DNA of 64,000 nt from Ascaphus truei (GCA_036426205.1 CM071586.1:9236445-9300444), one strand, 5' to 3'; positions 38,182-50,430 are shown, numbered from the stretch's first letter. Notes: generated from the sequence alone by a model not told the origin. Translations and numbers: made by a program.

Positions 38182-40500
38182 TCAGGAAGAGAACCCTCAG
38201 TCCCGCTGGGATTGGAGCCCTTTCTCCAGTTTATTCGCGTCTCCTCCCGAAGGTGCTTGAGATAAGCACTCCTCAGTCGCTCGAGGAGGACTTTTTCTAA
38301 GTATAGTCTTTTTGCTAGTCACGGTCAGGGAAGATTTCCCCTCAGGTCGGTGCTCGTCTTATTGTAGGCAGAGACTGTATGCCAGTATTTGCAGAGTGTT
38401 TAAAAACAGCCCTTTGATTTCTCTGCTCTTGATCTGTCGTCTCTCTGCCCCATTTTTTCCACTCAATGGGTTGCTAGTTTCAGCCCTCTTTGGGGGGATT
38501 GAGTTGCAATTCCAGATCCACTTCACAGAAGAGATTCCCATCTTTCAGCTTCATCAGCTAAGGATTCCTCTGGTTTGGATTCAGCACTGTGTACCTTCTT
38601 TTATTGCCTGTTGGGTGGCTGAAGGTATTGCTAATGCTCTGTTTAGGTGGTTCACATTTTGCAACCTTGTCTTTCAGACGACGGTATTCCCACGCTCTCA
38701 CTGTACCCTTGTCTTCATGGGTTTTGTGGCTTGGGATACGACGCTTAGTCAGGGGGGGGTGTACTAACTGTCCTTGTAGAACTGTATCTGATCCGCGGAT
38801 CCTGTTGTTTTTGAGTGCGGTCTTGCAAGTCTCTTCTCAGGGAATTTATCTGCATGCTTTTTCTTCTCTCTGAGCTTGCTTCCACATTTTTATTGCATTG
38901 TGAAGCACTATGAACTTCTTTGCTTGGGCCACATTTACTTGTTTCAGTTTCTGGACCTTCTGGTGCTCCCCTTTGTGCTGGGTCACCTGGGTTCTAAGCT
39001 TGGCCTTTAGCGTAAGCTTTGGTGTGCTCAGGGTACCTTCATTTTCTCATGCTGCTTGTGCGGGGACATAACGGGGTATCAGTCGTTCCTGCAGCCTTGA
39101 ATTTCTTTAGACAACCTGCAGATTGTCCTTACTGCGCAGATTCGCTGCTTCTCCTCGCCTTTCGGTGCGATCGCAGAGCCTGCTGTTGTTCTGCAGTCTG
39201 TGCGTGGCTGCTTCAAACTTCCACTCTTCCAAAAGTCTATTTATTTCTTTAAGCTCGGTGCAGCTTTATCATTTTTTCTCCTTGACGTCGTTTGTCAAAT
39301 TAAATTTTTCTTCTTTGAGTTTTAAGTTTTTCTTTTAATTCTCCTATTTTCTCTCTGTTTATATTCAGTCCTGTACATCAGGGCCTCCTGCAGTCCTCCT
39401 TCATTTAACGCTTACGTGTCTGTTGTGAGAATGACAGTCTGCCTGCGTGAGACTTCCTTCTCTAGGTTGAGGGTCTTAAGCTCCGTCTGGGAGACTTGAG
39501 AGATCTGTAAAGATTGACAATCGTTTCTTTGAAAAAATGTCCAGCTCCTCAGTGAGACTGTAGTTTCCTTCTGGAAACTTCCAATCTGTGCGCAGCTGTT
39601 TGTCTACATGATGTGAAGCAATCCAGTGCTGGCTGCGGAGTGTCTGAACCTCTTTCTGAGATACGTCCACCTCTGTCTTGACACATGTTGACCTCCTGTT
39701 GTGAGCATTCAGCTCTATGCGAAGGATGTGAAACCTCTTGCTGGAAGACTGTTATCTGCTTCCTGCACTCCTCATACTTCCGCTTTAGCGTAGCCAACTC
39801 ATTTTATCAGATTGGCTCTGCTTTTCAATCCATGGGCGGAAATCTAGACCTATTGAGCTATCATAGCATCAGTCTTGGAGGATTACGTCCAAACATGTTG
39901 TCCCCTGGGGCTGGCGAGAGTACATTGCGAGAACAACCACGGTCTTCTTGTAACTCAGGCATTATCTTTCAGTAGCTAGGCCAGCCAGTATCATACTTTT
40001 AGGTCTTCTTGTGTTTTAATTGTTCACAGGAGGAGTATCACAGTAACGATCCTGCATTTTCCACAGGGCATCCTCAGGCTGGTTCACAGGGATCGACGAC
40101 ATGCACCTGTTTTCCGGCTCCGCTTCCCTGGGAGGTTGGGTTGTTGGGTTCCTCACTGTTATGCATCGGAACGAGGCACTAGATATGGTGTGGTGAACAA
40201 CTACTTGCGGTGGAAACTACTTGGGCCCGTCTGTATTCGGGGGGGTTAGTCCGCAGGACGATTCTGCATTTTCTCTAGGCTAAGGGGCATCTCGGCATGC
40301 CCAGTGTGGCGGCGTACGTAGCCAGCGCGGGGGCGATTTCTCCACAGGGTCGTGCGAAACAAACCGAGTGTCTGGTTCCTTTGCCTTCCACGGTAAGTGA
40401 AGAACCGACTTTTCTTTTTTCCTCTCTTTCTTTGGTTCCGCTTGTTTGTTTGGATGACTAACGTCCCATCGCGGAATACTGGTGTCTCCTTCTTTATTTA
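38182..40500 (-). pseudogene. Coiled-coil LTR-element body, copy 2 (heavily indel-ridden)
   Basis: Direct duplicate of 36046-38175: the same GAGAACCCTCAGTCCCGCTG stretch begins both. Dozens of short insertions and deletions break the frame everywhere. At the position of the copy 1 TGA (36930) this copy has CGA. The start codon reads ACG. Non-coding. Confidence 0.65.
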
Positions 40501-40504
40501 ATAC

Positions 40505-41630
40505 TTCAACGCTTCATTATATACCCAGGTTTGTCTTGCGGTTGCTTTAGCTGACAGAATATTGGGTGATCTTGCTGCTCCCGCGTCTTTTCTCGTTTTT
40601 GTCGACCATATTCGTCATCATAAGGCGGGGGGCGGGTCGGGGTTCGAGTTCTTGGGGTGCCGATCAGACACCCTCACATTTGTGGGTCTTGTGGGTGTGA
40701 CTCGGTTCGGGTTCCCCGTAAGAGGGATGTCTTCCTCCTTATGGACTGGAAGGCCCCTCTTCCGTGGGGTAGGGTTCATTACAGTAACGCTGCACTCTGT
40801 CCTCCTTTTGTGGGGGCTCTCAGGTGTAGTTTTTCTTCTTTCTCCTGACCTCGAGGCGCTCATGCACTGTTGCCACTGTATTGCTAGAAACCCCAACTGG
40901 TAGTCCTACAGGTGGGCATATTTTGCTTGTAGAGGTAAGTGTATTCCGGTTGACAGGAGGGGCGGGGACAGAGTTATAACACTTTCGAAGCAGGAGTTAC
41001 TGGATTTCCCAATTAAATACTATGGTTCCTTTGGGGTTAAATGAAGATTTAGATATAATTTCTTTGTTCTAAGGGATTATTTTACATATCCTGCCAAAAT
41101 AGTGACTGACATTGGTATGTCCCGTCTCTTTGCGCTTATTGCAAGTTTATTGTGTTTACTTTACTTAAGTGACTAGCTTTGGTATTCTACCCTCTTGGTA
41201 TTCTTCAGGTTCCCATGACGGTTTTGAAATGTATCATATAAGATTTTCATTACCAGTATATTCCGGCGGTCTAAGACGACCTTTTAAACCGATGAAATCA
41301 TTTTCAAAAGTCAGGGGTCGTCTCATGACGTCGGTTATAGGTCTATACAGCGCCGACCGTGGGGGCGCAGCCTTTGCGGACGAGAACCTGGGGGATAAGC
41401 AGTGGCATTTTGGCAGGCATAGCTCCATGCTGCGCTGGTAGGTTTTCGCCTGTTCTGTTGCACGAGGGAGGCGGGGGGGGCTCCTCTAATACACCAGACA
41501 CACAGCCCATCCTACTTCCTGGTCTTTCCTTTCCTTCCAGTGTTTCAGCAGGGGCGTGGGGAGCCGAGCAATGCAAGGTACAGGGCTAAGTACTGTTTCA
41601 CCAAAACTGTCATTCGATGTATTCACGCGT
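40505..41630. other. Unassigned, possibly 5' part of the LTR element
   Basis: No recognisable domain. A basic, Pro-rich minus-strand frame (40618-40896) has no family I can name, and the GC content is uneven. Confidence 0.35.
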
Positions 41631-41800
41631 GTGTGGTTAGTGTGTGATTGTTGTGTGGTGGTGTGTGTGTGGTTGTGTGTGTGTGTGTGTGAGGGGTGTG
41701 TGTGTAGTTTTGTTTGTGTGTGTGATGTGTGTGAATGTGATGTGTGTGTTGTGGGTTTTGTGTGTGTTGTGATGTGTGGGGTGTGTGTGTGTGACTGAAT
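41630..41800. repeat. (GT)n-rich simple repeat
   Basis: Interrupted TGTGTG tract; the associated Cys/Val and His/Thr frames are artefacts. Confidence 0.9.
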
Positions 41801-42180
41801 GAATATTAGAGTAGATGTAAGTTTGAGAAATTATGTGGTGCATAGATTGTGTGATGCTGAAAAAATGTAGGTTGGGGCTGGAAATGTATGCAGCGGGCAA
41901 AATGTGAAATGTCGTGTACTCGTGCATAGTAGTCTGAAGTAATAGTGATGATCTGTCAAATCATCAATAATGACAATTATTCGGTGTATATAGTGATGTG
42001 TCTGTATATAGTGATGTGTGTGTGATGTTAGATCCCCCTCTGGTATAAACAGCTGATGTTTAATCAAGTCTAGTTAATGCACCAATAAGATGCTAACTAT
42101 TCTAATTCTTTACATTTGTCAACACCCAGAATTAATTATCTTTTGGGTTTAAATAGCACACATTCTGAAACTCTAACCCC

Positions 42181-42212
42181 CTGATGAAGTAGCTGTTAAT
42201 ACGAAACGCGTT
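42181..42212 (+). ncRNA. Hammerhead-ribozyme-like core 3
   Basis: CTAACCCC-CTGATGA-A-GUA...UAC-GAAACGCGTT. Stem II GUA/UAC versus GCA/UGC at 27625 is a compensatory change preserving pairing; stem III ACGCGU and the GUU triplet are the same. No RT is recognised nearby. Confidence 0.42.
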
Positions 42213-42221
42213 GGAAATAGA

Positions 42222-42330
42222 TTGTGTGCACACGGTCTTAATCATCAAGGAGGTTTAATGTTCCATGAAAACCAACGTTTTGGCAGTACAATACTGCCTT
42301 TCTCAAGATGAAGGCTACCAAAGACAAGTG

Positions 42331-42384
<54 letters not shown>

Positions 42385-42560
42385 TACCAGGGACCAACTC
42401 CACGACGTCTGACGTCATCACGGAGTGCTGCTGTGTCGCGCTGACATCATCACGTGGGCGTTGACGTCGTGGCAGTGCAGATGAGCAGGGAGGGTTGAGT
42501 ATTAGGGGGGATGTGTATATATATATATGTGACTGAGTGTATACAGTATATAGTGTGACT
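42222..42560. repeat. Amphibian-type dispersed repeat and (AT)n tract
   Basis: Contains AACGTTTTGGCAGTACAATA and CTTTCTCAAGATGAAGG (42277-42316), typical of retroelement termini in frogs, then an AT dinucleotide run (42336-42380) and GACGTCATCACG repeats. Confidence 0.5.
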
Positions 42561-42639
42561 GAGTGCGTGCCCTACCCTATATCTGTGTAGTCCAGGTGGT
42601 CCAGCGCTTTTTCACCTGCACAACGGTGATCCCGCCCCT

Positions 42640-42905
42640 TTTCATCCATACCACGGAGACACTTGGAGACCGATGCAGAGAACCGGATCCGGATGCAGAG
42701 ATCCGGGTGCGGATGTGTTCCCTAAACGGAGTCGATCCTCACCCGACTTGTTGTGGGTGTTTGTTTGCAGGGACGATCGGAGACGGTGATTCAGCCGTCT
42801 TTCGTCCGTACTACGGTGACACACGGAGTCCAACGCAGAGAACCGGGAGCCAGGGGTATTCCCTAACCAGAGTCGACCCTCAGTGTTGTGGGCGTTTGTT
42901 TGAAC
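42640..42905 (+). repeat. Tandem duplication of about 135-150 bp
   Basis: Two diverged units, each running from a CCATACCACGGAGACAC- or CGTACTACGGTGACAC-type start through GCAGAGAACCGG and TTCCCTAA to TTGTGGG.GTTTGTTTG. No protein family recognised in the frame crossing it. Confidence 0.6.
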
Positions 42906-43700
42906 TTAACTTTATTCTCAATCAGGGATGTGATCATTTACAGCATCAAAGCGGGAGTGTGTGCCTTCCCTACCGGCGTTATGTTCTATCAGGTGGGCAG
43001 GCCTACACTATTCTGCTCTACAACCTGGCGAATTTCTTCTTGGAAACTAAGATCAGTTAGTGACATTTAAGGAAAACCTGGTAGCACTGTATCAATCTTA
43101 ATGTAACATGGTTATGTCTATATGTAAATATAGGCACAGATTTGTTTTAAAACTGTTAGTATTGATAAATGTCAGCAGCAAATTGTCAAATGGTATGCCA
43201 ATAAAATACAAAAAATACCCATGAACAATGTGGGGAAATAAGGGGAGAAAAAGAGAAAACATGAGGATTAGATATATGATGCTATTCTATTTGTCAAGCA
43301 AGGTGGATATAAATGTATATCTAAAGTGCGTACACCTTTGCAAACACTTCTACAAACAAATCGTGCATTGGGTTTATAGTCAGGATACAAAACGAGTCTC
43401 GTTGTCACATCTGACTGATTATATATCTTGATATGTATAATCTTCATTTTCTATTGTTATTACAACTAGCATTTCAGGCAGAAATTAAGGCTAGACACAT
43501 TTTTTGTTGTGGTCATTTATTTTCTTATTTATTAATCCAGATTTTGCCCTAGACAAAAATAAGACTCGTTTGTATCAGCATATTATTGGCTCAGGATAAG
43601 AAGGCTCCTATTTCAATTTCCATGTTAAGTCCACTAGCAGGGAGGATTATTAATTTATATATCCAAAAGGTCTCCCTTTAACTTTGTTCCGTGCCCCTGT
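42906..43700. other. No supported feature
   Basis: AT-rich non-coding sequence without recognisable genes or repeats. Confidence 0.5.
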
Positions 43701-43719
43701 CACCTCCCCTCCAGTGCTG

Positions 43720-44210
43720 TAAAACATGTTCGTTCGCTGCCATTCTGTGACGACTCAGGAGATTCCTTCCCCTCCTTGTCCCTCTCTCCCATCTCCTGTT
43801 GCCCCTTCTACTCCTTCCCACTCCTCTCCTTTGCCTTCCACCTCTCTCCCTTTACCGCAGCGCGTTCCCCGCAGGTCTCGCATACCCACGCTGTCCCTGA
43901 GTCCCTCCTATGATCCTCCCCGCTCCCTGACCTATGCTGTGCTCCCTCTGTGTTCCTGTTGTTTCCTGCTCCTGTGTTATCTTGGATTTCCCTGGCTTTG
44001 ACCCCTGCTTGTCCTGGACTGCTCTGCTCCCTGGTATCCCTTGAACTCTGCTACGCATACTACTTCGCTTACCTCTGGCTTCCTAGGACCTGGCTTATAC
44101 AAGTACTCTGACGATTCTACCTCTGGACTCCTGGACATTGGCACACGGACACGACTACTCTTACGGACATCCCCAGTGAGTGCTGGTACTTACGTAGATT
44201 TGTTAGTACT
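43720..44210 (+). repeat. CT/Pro-rich segment, possible LTR fragment
   Basis: C/T-rich sequence with TTTGACCCCTGCTTGTCCTG, similar in style to Gypsy LTRs of aquatic vertebrates. No terminal repeats were found and the identity is uncertain. Confidence 0.3.
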
Positions 44211-44296
44211 ATACAGGGGAATAAGGGTCCCCTTTTGTTCCGTGCACCCTGCAATTGCATAAATTTAACACTATCAGAGTGCTGTCTATCGTCCCC

Positions 44297-44530
44297 TTTT
44301 ACCCATTAATGTACATAGCGCTTCACAGTAGTAATACATGTGGTAATCAAATAAATAACAGATAATATAAATAAGAGATCATGGGTATAAGTGCTTCAGA
44401 CATAAAAGTAACATTAAGGAAGAGGAGTCCCTGCCCCGAGGAGCTTACAGTCTAATTGGTAGGTAGGGAGAACGTACAGAGACAGTAGGAGGCAGTTCTG
44501 GTAAGTGCGTCTGCAGGTGGCCAAGCTTTA
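44297..44530 (-). mobile_element. LINE 3' end (same family as 57595-58165)
   Basis: Near-identical to 57640-57870: minus strand contains GACTGTAAGCTCCTCGGGGC and GAAGCGCTATGTACATTAAT. A 5'-truncated insertion. Confidence 0.7.
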
Positions 44531-44819
44531 TAACCAGCAGTTGTTTGTAGTTTTTTTCTTTAGTCCACTAGGGGCTAATTTGTCTTTCCTGTTACTGGTT
44601 TTTAAAGATGATGTTTGGTCTGTCAGGAATATTGTCTCTCAAAATTGGATAATATTTTCGGATGTCCCAGTGTTTGTTGGTAATACTTGTAATCGTGGAC
44701 GCTTCCCCTAATGTAACCAGTTAAAAAGGCAACCAGTGAAGGGACCAGGGAAGACCGCCCCTACCTGAAGGTTTGAGCAGGGGGTTTGTAAGAGATTTGT
44801 GCAGAGGTACATATATTTT

Positions 44820-45300
44820 GGGTGAAATTATATCTTGGATTTATTGAGCCTGTTCCTTTTTCCAGGAAAACATTTAAAAAACAGCAAAATAACAAACCCT
44901 ATCCCTTTGTAAGGGCTTACTTACTTCCCCGGACCCTATCTGCAGGACTGGAGGGATATTCCCATTACCAGCCGATCACCCCAAAGTCTCAGGAGGTACC
45001 TTAAGCAGGTGGCCCTCCATGTTAATCTCTGGACGGTTCTTGGGTCCTCTCTGAAAAGGAAATATAGGTCTCTGGGTGGCTGGGTGTCTTGATCTCAGCC
45101 CACCGTTGTGCTCAAGACAGTGTCTGTGTGCAGGCTTCTCTGCTTTCCTGTGTCAGCCCAATTGTGATCTCAGGAATCTCTAACCTGTTTCTCACATTAG
45201 GCTTTTCTAAAAGTCCTAATCAGTCAGGTGGAGTCTGGTTGATTGCCTGTGTGCAAACGCGTCAGAGAACCTGTCCTGTTTTTATGATGGCAATGTTGCC
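44820..45300 (+). repeat. Gypsy-like LTR fragment
   Basis: GTGAAATTATATCTTGGATT and the later TCAGCCCAATTGTG / TCTAAAAGTCCTAATCAGTC regions match the LTR at 35390-35900 at moderate identity. Confidence 0.5.
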
Positions 45301-45780
45301 GTAATAAAGTTTTTGCACGTTGCCACTGCCGCCAGCCTGTTGTTTTTTGCTGTGCTCCAAGTCCCTGTCCCTCCCCTCCTTTTTACTTACCTGTTCTGGG
45401 ACGGATGCACGCCTCAAGGAGAGCAGCGGTGAGGTCCCCTTCTCTGGAACGGATAGCCAGCAGGCACCAACGAGCCAGCTATACGAGTCTCTGCACTCCC
45501 TGCTCGAGGACCCGCCGGGAACACGTGACCCGCCACAGAAGGAACCACCGGATGGGAGAAGCACTCCGGTCAGGTTAGAGATCACTTTCCCTATCAAATG
45601 GCTATCCGAATTGTGCCTTATTGTGCCTGAATGAAGTATTATGCTATTATGCTACCATTCTCTATATAGGGGTACCTATTTCACCGCTCCCATTTATAAC
45701 TTTCAATTTGGCAAATCTGCCCTACCACTGTTACACTGAGGATCACAACAGTACTCAAACCGACACCAATTTGAAGCACC
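45301..45780. other. No supported gene
   Basis: Moderately GC-rich. The frame 45320-45634 has no recognised domain. Confidence 0.4.
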
Positions 45781-46300
45781 ACCTTAGGGGTTAATTCCCT
45801 TAACTACCTATGTTAGTGGCTAGTAGTTAGTATTTGTATTTTAATGTCACTGCCCACGGAAGACGTAGAAGACATGGTGGAAGACAAGGATGGCCTTCAT
45901 CCAGGCAGGGGTAAGAACAATTTGAATTTACTTTATGCTGGCTGGATAATGTTTTATTGTTAACGGACAGATGCGCTATTATACAGATCTGGATATGGGT
46001 TTTGCCCATTACTCTACTGTATGTGTTGGGGGGGTGGGAGAATGTTGGGGCAAAGGGGGTGAGTAGTAGGGTTCCCATTGATTGCCTTTGGGGATATCTT
46101 TGCACCCATTGAGAGCATGGGTAACCACACTGGCAATCAATCGCTGTATTGACCAGTATCGCTTTTTCTATTGTATTTTAATGTTTATTGGGGGTGGGTG
46201 AAGGTTGGAGTTGCCTGTGGTAGTTGTTTATGTCTACCAGGTGGGTAGAGGGAGGGATTAACACATTCATTACCTTTGCGGTAGAAACTGTTTTTTACAA
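45781..46300. repeat. Dispersed repeat (relative of 32810-33860)
   Basis: Shares the GGTGGGTGAAGG / GGGTGGGTAG and TTAACACATTCATTACCTTTGCGG type motifs. Confidence 0.5.
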
Positions 46301-46374
46301 TGAGGTTGGTGTACAAAAAAAGCATATTGGACTCAGTACAAATATATGCACCTGGATTGAAAACTAGTTGAAGA

Positions 46375-47550
46375 ATAGACAACAGAGGGTTGTCATACTG
46401 TAAATGGAACTTTTTCAGGTTGGGCTACGGTCATGAGTGGAGTACCTCAGGGATCGATATTGGGACCCCTGCTTTTTAACTTGTTTATTAATGACATTGA
46501 TGTTGGCATCGAGAGCAAAGTCTCCATCTTTGCTGATGATACTAAATTGTGTAAGGTGGTAGAATCAGAGCAGGGTGTAATTTCTCTCCTGAGGGGCTTG
46601 GAGAGACTGGAAACATGGGCAGGTAAATGGCAGATGAGGTTTAATACAGATAAATGTAAGGTTATGCATTTGAGAATCAAGAATAAACAGGCGACTTACA
46701 AATTAAATGGGGATAAATTGGGGGAATCCTTGATGGAGAAGGATTTAGGAGTTCTTGAAGACAGCAGGCTTAGCAATAGTGCCCAAAGTCACGCAGTAGC
46801 TGCAAAGGCAAACAAGATCTTATCTTGCATTAAATGGGCAATGGATGGAAGGGAAGTAATTATGCCCCTTTATAAAGCATTAATAAGACCACACCTTGAA
46901 TATGGAGTACATTTTGGGCACCGCGCCTTAGAAAATACATTATGGAACTAGAGAGAGTGCAGAGAAGAGCCACCAAATTAATAAATGGAATGGACAATCT
47001 AACTTATCAGGAGAACCTAGCTCAGTTAGATTTATTTACATAAGAAAAGAGGCGTCATTTCTCAACAGTAGAAGGAGCTTTCAAAATAACTATTTATCCC
47101 AAGGGCAGTACAAAGGACTCGGGTTCATGCAGTAAGCTTGGAGGTAAGGAGATTTCACCAGCAACAAAGGAAAGTGTTCTTTAGAGTAAGGGCAGTTACA
47201 ATGTGGGATTCATTACCCATGGAGGCTGTGATGGCAGATACAATAGATTTGTTCAAAAACAGGTTGGACATATTTTAAGAAGGGAAAGGTATACAGGGAT
47301 ATATCAAATAAGTAAACATGAGAAGGATGTTGATTCAGGGATTAATCTGATTGCCAATTCTTGGAGTCAGGAAGGAATTCATTTTTCCCCTTATGAGATA
47401 TCATTGGATGATATGACTCTGGGGTTTTTTGTTCGCCTTCCTCTGGACCAATATGTAAGTATAGATACAGGATAAAGTATCTGTTATCTAAATTGAGCAA
47501 AGGTTGAACTTGATGGACGCACGTCTTTTTTCAACCTCCTCCCGCAATCC
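46375..47550 (+). mobile_element. CR1-like LINE, 3' half
   Basis: Reverse transcriptase with SGVPQGSILGPLLFN, catalytic FADDTK, KWQMRFNTDKCKVMHL, EKDLGVLEDSRLS and PLYKALIRPHLEYGV (46433-46950). A frameshift at about 46920 and further stops precede the C-terminal part (to 47475, ending in FFVRLPLDQYVSI). The 3' end has GGTTGAACTTGATGGACGCA, typical of CR1/L2 elements. 5'-truncated and inactive. Confidence 0.88.
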
Positions 47551-48002
47551 TCCCGGTAGGCATTAACACCCACCATGGGCCAAATACCACCTCTACCCAC
47601 CAATTAACATTCAAATACAATACAAACACCCGGATACCATCCAATGCAGTAAAAATAAAAAAAATATTCAGTCACATCGTGGTTCCCTTCGGGTGGCGAG
47701 ATCAGGACCTGCGAGTTGCAGTCGTGATGTGAATCTCGGAACTACTAAAATAGCTAAATTTCACAAAAAAATAGAGTTTGAGCATTTTTTTTGAGCTCCC
47801 GCAAGGTTTTTCTGTGCAGGAGCGTGATCGATCGGGATAAAGCACTTCTCGAGAGAGTTTGCCATGTTATCGGAGCTTCCTGAATAGCTACACATTGCCA
47901 ACTCGCTTGAGATGTGCTCATAAATCTCGATAAGTCACTTATTGAAGCTACTAGAATAAGCCCCAGAGATAGAGAGAGATTAAATAAAATGTGTAAACTG
48001 TA
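47551..48002. repeat. Dispersed repeat remnants
   Basis: Includes GGCATTAACACCCACCATGG and CCAAATACCACC (inverted relatives of 32810-33860). The remainder is unassigned AT-rich DNA. Confidence 0.45.
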
Positions 48003-48164
48003 TTATTTCAACATTTTTTTTAAAGATTTCGCTTTTACACATTTAAAAATATATTGAAATACATTTTCATCTCAACATGAAAGAAATTATACTGTAAGAT
48101 TCTAGTTTTATTAAATACAATTACAAACATGGGCACTTCAGACAAAACATAAGTAGGGAGAGAT
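48003..48164. repeat. Gene-family 3' flank homology
   Basis: Matches about 3060-3260: GTGTAAACTGTATTATTT and the following AT-rich block. It marks the start of the gene 2 unit. Confidence 0.65.
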
Positions 48165-48480
48165 CATGACCAGAATGCATTGCAAATCCAGATCCAGAGA
48201 GAGATCATGACCACAAGATCCAGAATGGCTTCAAAATCCACAACCAACCAGAGATTAGGACTACGGGGACCAGAATGCTTTGTAAATCCAGAACCAGAGA
48301 GAGATCAGGACTACAAGGACCAGCCTGCACTGTAAATCCAGAACCAGACGGAGATCAGGACTACAGGGAATAATATGCATTGTAAATCCAGAACCAGAGA
48401 GAGAGATTCAGACTACAGGGACCAGAATGCATTGTAAATCCAGAACCAGAGAGAGATCCATATCACAGGGACCCGAATGC
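48165..48480. repeat. 51-bp minisatellite (gene 2, diverged)
   Basis: About six units with AATCCAGAACCAGAGAGAGA and GGACTACAGGGACC, the same family as 6903 but diverged. Confidence 0.85.
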
Positions 48481-48502
48481 TTTACGAATACACTTTTCGG
48501 TG

Positions 48503-48562
48503 TTATTTTCCGTGTGGAAATCCACAATTGCTATCTTCTCCACAGCTCTTAAACAGCAAAGG
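48503..48562 (-). CDS. Terminal cytoplasmic-tail exon, gene 2 (19 codons + stop)
   Basis: Acceptor TATCTTTTCTTTCAG. In phase 0 it reads PLLFKSCGEDSNCGFPHGK and ends in TAA. It aligns with the tail exon at 62969, which has the same length and frame. In the alternative frame an open reading continues to a stop at the position homologous to the longer tail of 7504-7605 (E-K-I-A-I-V-D-F...), so both frames have stayed open. Confidence 0.5.
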   Translation of the reverse strand, partial: PLLFKSCGEDSNCGFPHGK

Positions 48563-48649
48563 CTGAAAGAAAAGATAATATATTGGGTAGTTTAGATCAT
48601 TAATATTAATAGTGAATTAATACCATTTATAAAATCAATGGTATATTAA

Positions 48650-48745
48650 ATTATAGGAATCCCCCGTGTGAGACGTCCTCTGATCACATAACAGGGAGAC
48701 AACGCTAACCCTATTAACTTATAGGAATCCCGTGTGTGAGACGCA
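48650..48745. repeat. 65-68 bp minisatellite, about 1.5 units
   Basis: TTATAGGAATCCCCCGTGTG and GACGTCCTCTGATCACAT, the same family as 7885. Confidence 0.8.
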
Positions 48746-48779
48746 GTGGCATATCTATACATGCGCAGGCCCAAATCAT

Positions 48780-49290
48780 ATATCCCTCATCATCATCTCC
48801 CCCTCTCCTCCTCATCATCTCTCCTCATCATCATCATCTCTCCTCCTCATTATCATCTCTCCCCATCATAATCATCTCTCCCCTCCATCTCATCATCATC
48901 TCTCCCCCTCAACCTCATCATCATCTCTCTCCCACCCCATCATAATCATCTCTCCCCCTCCATCTCATCATCATCTCTCCCCCTCAACCTAATCATCTCT
49001 CCTCCTCCCCATCATAATCATTTCTCCCCCTCCACCTTATCATCATCTCTAGCCCTCCCAGTCATAATCATACTCTCTCCCCCTCCTAATCATCTCTCCC
49101 CTCCTCCTCATCCTCTCTTCCCCTCCTCATCTGTCACCCTCATCCTCCTCTTCATCTCTCCCCATCCTCCTCATCAACTCTCCCCCTTCTCCTGCTCCTC
49201 ATAATCACCATCATCAGCCCTCCCCCTCATCATCACCTCACCCCCTCATCATCACCTTTCCCCCACATCCTCTCTCTCCCTCTTCCCCCT
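48780..49290. repeat. TCATCATCTCTCCCCCTC simple repeat
   Basis: Imperfect C/T-rich array with ATCATC units; Ser/His/Pro frames are compositional. Confidence 0.9.
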
Positions 49291-49714
49291 CCATGCCTAC
49301 CTGTGGGTAATACTAGAGCGAGGAAGGGAGATGTGGTATGCGTCGGCAGCGGGTCCCAGTCGTTAAACAGAGGATAAGCCGGCAGAGGAATTAGAGCTGC
49401 TCCCTGGCTTTTCTGCTCTGCCTCTGTAACAACTGCGAATTCCTCTGTTAAACGCCGGGGGCCCGCTTCCACTGCCGCATAACATCTCCCTCCACCTGTC
49501 TCTATCTGAAGAGAGAAATGGGCTGTCGATAGGGGGGTGGGAGAGTGGGCCCGCTAAGAGTGTGGGACCCTGGGCCTTGCCTAGCTAGAGCTTTGCTCCT
49601 GGCTCTGATGACGACTTTTCATCCCATTTACTGTCAGTTTATATACCATGTGAAAGGAAGGACAGAGTTAGCACCCTATATGTAAGTGTTTGGGGTTTAT
49701 GTTTCTAGACTTAC
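49291..49714. other. Intronic sequence, no further feature
   Basis: Unique-looking sequence between the simple repeat and the TM exon. It ends with the same TAAGTGTTTGGGGTTTATG-type segment that precedes the other TM exon donors. Confidence 0.45.
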
Positions 49715-49794
49715 CACACAGCACAGACTGCAAAGCAGGGAGGCGAGGATCAGTGAGGTCAGGACTAAGAGAGCCACACCCCATCCTGGGACAC
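49715..49794 (-). CDS. MUC1-like transmembrane exon, copy C (intact)
   Basis: 80 nt, acceptor TCTCTTGTCACAG, donor GTAAGT, phase 1 to 0. It encodes 27 residues including the split first Gly: GVPGWGVALLVL, then TSLILASLLCSLCCV. This is one membrane span starting with the Gly-Val-Pro-Gly-Trp-Gly motif I recall from the MUC1 anchor, and ending in a Cys-rich edge that could be palmitoylated. Confidence 0.65.
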
Positions 49795-49814
49795 CTGTGA
49801 CAAGAGAGAGGGAC

Positions 49815-49866
49815 ACAGTGTCACCCTGCGGGGGGAGGGACAGACTCATAGCTCCCTTCTGTCTGC
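49815..49866 (-). repeat. 54-bp minisatellite, one unit
   Basis: A single unit beside TM exon C, cut at 49866 where an inverted segment begins. Confidence 0.85.
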
Positions 49867-50313
49867 TAAACCAGGGAGACATGAATACACGAAGCTGCAA
49901 CCAAAGGAGAAAGGGAGACACAGAAATGTAAAATCATGTTCAGGACAAGAAACCTTGCCAAAGTGTTCGAGAACCTGTCAACAAAATTGATGGTTGGTTT
50001 ATCCCAATATAGTGATAGAAATGAAACAGTGGGTATTCTTAAATATCTCACTAAAGCCTCTCTCTCCTCTGGACCGACTCAGCTGTCTCTATCGGAAAGA
50101 AGGAGATAGAGAGAGGGAAAGGAAGGGAGAGAGGTAGAGAGAGAGAGAGGAGTATGAGGAGCTGAGATCGAGAGTGGTACTGCTCTGCTTAGGAGACTAC
50201 TCGAGCGAGACTAGAAGACGCCTCGTACGAGAGAGCTATCATTCTGTCGCTCACTCTCTCGCTCTAATGATGACTCTCTCGTCTCGCTCTTCCTCGCTCG
50301 CTACTGTGGTCTT

Positions 50314-50345
<32 letters not shown>

Positions 50346-50430
50346 CTCTCTCGTCGCTCTCGTCACTTTTCTTTGTTTTCCCATTTATGAATCTAACAGA
50401 ACGCCTTGTTTCTTCTTTTTATTCCAACAG

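Noticed and set aside
45320..45634. 104-codon plus-strand frame
   Set aside because: No recognised domain and flanked by retroelement fragments; insufficient support for a gene.
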